Source of the DNA: UBA1426 sp050953365
GTDB lineage: Bacteria; Bacillota; Clostridia; Peptostreptococcales; Anaerovoracaceae
Direction: 5' to 3'
Length of the DNA stretch: 64,000 bases
NCBI GenBank assembly: GCA_050953365.1
Contig: JBMNMN010000001.1
Location: forward strand, 1-64,000
The position numbers and the translations under genes are program-made. Position 1 is the stretch's first letter, and each line of letters opens with the position of its first letter. Positions 63,354-64,000 of the stretch are shown one piece after another. The notes under the pieces are model-generated. The model was not told where the DNA came from. It worked only from the letters and a program-made list of their open reading frames with translations, and made no database searches.

Positions 63354-63479
63354 ATGCAGAATAGCAATATTGCAGATCTTTCACAGGAAGCTCTGGCAAT
63401 TATCAGCGAAGCCGAAAGCAAGATAACTTCTGTTAACGGCAGTAAAGTGATACTGGTGGCTTATACGGCCCAGAGCTAA
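63354..63479 (+). CDS. Small ORF after the AGCS symporter
   Basis: 41 residues from ATG 63354 with AGGAGGTGC upstream. Not recognised; SNIADLSQEALAIISEAESKI and VILVAYTAQS are visible. It overlaps nothing, and a terminator follows. Weak evidence from one ribosome site; a longer frame starts at 63279 inside the symporter gene. Confidence 0.45.
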   Translation: MQNSNIADLSQEALAIISEAESKITSVNGSKVILVAYTAQS

Positions 63480-63490
63480 ACTCAGCTTCA

Positions 63491-63525
63491 AAAAGCACCC
63501 ATGGAGATACCGTGGGTGCTTTACT
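63491..63525 (+). terminator. Terminator after the AGCS symporter operon
   Basis: AAAGCACCCA (63492-63501) pairs with TGGGTGCTTT (63513-63522). Good stem, short T-run. Confidence 0.75.
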
Positions 63526-63594
63526 CTTTGATTTGTATTTGGCCGGCGTTGTCGTAAAAGGTGTCAGATACTTATTACAACTCCGCCATTGCAA

Positions 63595-64000
63595 TTAAAG
63601 GGCCATGATGGTGTTGAGCAATAACTGCGCTCCTAAAACAAGGTCTTCCCTGTCCGTATCCTCAAAAGGCACATGACTTCTGCCACCCTTGCTCGGTACA
63701 AAGATCATCCCTGCCGGAGCATGGGCAGCGATCAAGCAGGTGTCATGAACGGCTCCACTGCTCATGACGGCATAGCTGAGCCCCTCGCGGGAAGCTAATT
63801 CCTCAATCTGCTTTGCTATTTCTTCATCCATTCTTATGGGAGCAGAATATGCCAGCCTTCTGGTTTCGCAACTGACGCCCCGTTCTTTTGCAATGGAAAC
63901 CATCCCATCCCTTATCTTGTCCATGGCGGAGCGGATCTTTTGTTCATCCTTATCTCTCACTTCTACAGTGAACACGACCTTCTCGGGAATTACGTTGGAG
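63595..64000 (-). CDS. Hydantoinase/carbamoylase-family amidohydrolase, C-terminal part (cut by right edge)
   Basis: Only the last 134 or so residues are in the window and the frame stays open to base 64000, so the start lies beyond it. The end PSKGGRSHVPFEDTDREDLVLGAQLL and SSGAVHDTCLIAAHAPAGMIF match the allantoate amidohydrolase/N-carbamoyl amino-acid hydrolase subgroup of M20. The preceding NVIPEKVVFTVEVRD is the typical start of the dimerisation-to-catalytic return. Substrate not determined. It is convergent with the AGCS gene. Confidence 0.85.
   Translation of the reverse strand, partial: SNVIPEKVVFTVEVRDKDEQKIRSAMDKIRDGMVSIAKERGVSCETRRLAYSAPIRMDEEIAKQIEELASREGLSYAVMSSGAVHDTCLIAAHAPAGMIFVPSKGGRSHVPFEDTDREDLVLGAQLLLNTIMAL

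Noticed and set aside
1..64000. tRNA or rRNA genes
   Set aside because: No tRNA-like TTCGA arms in cloverleaf context or rRNA segments were found on scanning either strand by eye.

Overview
The window looks like the chromosome of a strictly anaerobic, Gram-positive, amino-acid-fermenting member of the Clostridia. This rests on gene content: the lysine-to-butyrate fermentation genes (kamA, kamB, kamC, kamD, kamE, kdd, kal), a ferredoxin-linked 2-oxoacid oxidoreductase, S-layer (SLH) proteins, two LytR-CpsA-Psr proteins, ScpA/ScpB, Rho, a T-box leader and a UGA-decoded selenoprotein. A genus cannot be named from sequence alone. Most genes are on the minus strand.

Layout. (1) 1-10661, minus: one gene train fhs, folD, formate channel, IclR regulator, panB-like, panE-like, M20 amidohydrolase, P-loop ATPase, then a four-subunit 2-oxoisovalerate-type ferredoxin oxidoreductase running off the left edge. 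Read in the degradative direction the enzymes line up as amide cleavage, pantoate oxidation, retro-aldol loss of a C1 unit to tetrahydrofolate, oxidation of 2-oxoisovalerate to isobutyryl-CoA, and release of the C1 unit as formate with ATP. I propose, as inference, a fermentation pathway for pantothenate or a related pantoyl compound. (2) 10943-12907: a sodium:solute symporter behind a T-box leader with a probable tyrosine specifier. (3) 13316-25510: the lysine fermentation cluster. Its sigma-54 activator (22663-24744) carries an N-terminal domain clearly related to Kdd, the pathway's own dehydrogenase, with the nucleotide-binding glycine motif lost. A good -24/-12 promoter precedes kdd. A 152-bp GC-rich inverted repeat lies between kdd and kamA, and four exact-period 39-bp repeats lie between the regulator and kal. 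The usual Kce cleavage enzyme is not in the window.

(4) 25631-36435: AEC transporter, pseudouridine synthase, flavoprotein, OFA-type MFS transporter, hypoxanthine-DNA glycosylase, a HesB-like selenoprotein that ordinary calling cuts at its UGA, a remnant of a DUF815-type gene, an amidase-domain protein, an FNR-like reductase and DacF. Two long gene-free islands (26588-27595 and 36436-37977) are made of tandem repeats and short inverted words. (5) 37978-46410: scpB, scpA, prmC, a DUF1385 membrane protein, rho, an SLH protein and two LCP proteins. (6) 46601-51215: hbd, an intact 1604-bp IS4-type element with 7-bp target duplications, crt and pgi; the IS lies between crt and hbd. (7) 51278-64000: CapD-like nucleotide-sugar dehydratase, FAD/Rieske oxidoreductase, a 33-residue Cys-rich protein, LapA-like protein, a 995-residue SLH surface protein, MaoC hydratase, DedA, DMT permease, LysM protein, AGCS symporter, a small ORF, and the end of an amidohydrolase cut by the right edge.

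How the genes work together: lysine is isomerised by KamA and KamDE (KamBC keep the B12 enzyme active), oxidised by Kdd, and after cleavage elsewhere Kal yields crotonyl-CoA while the CoA-transferase, Hbd and Crt handle the C4 acyl-CoA intermediates. Reduced ferredoxin, formate and acyl-CoA from the first cluster would feed the same fermentative economy.
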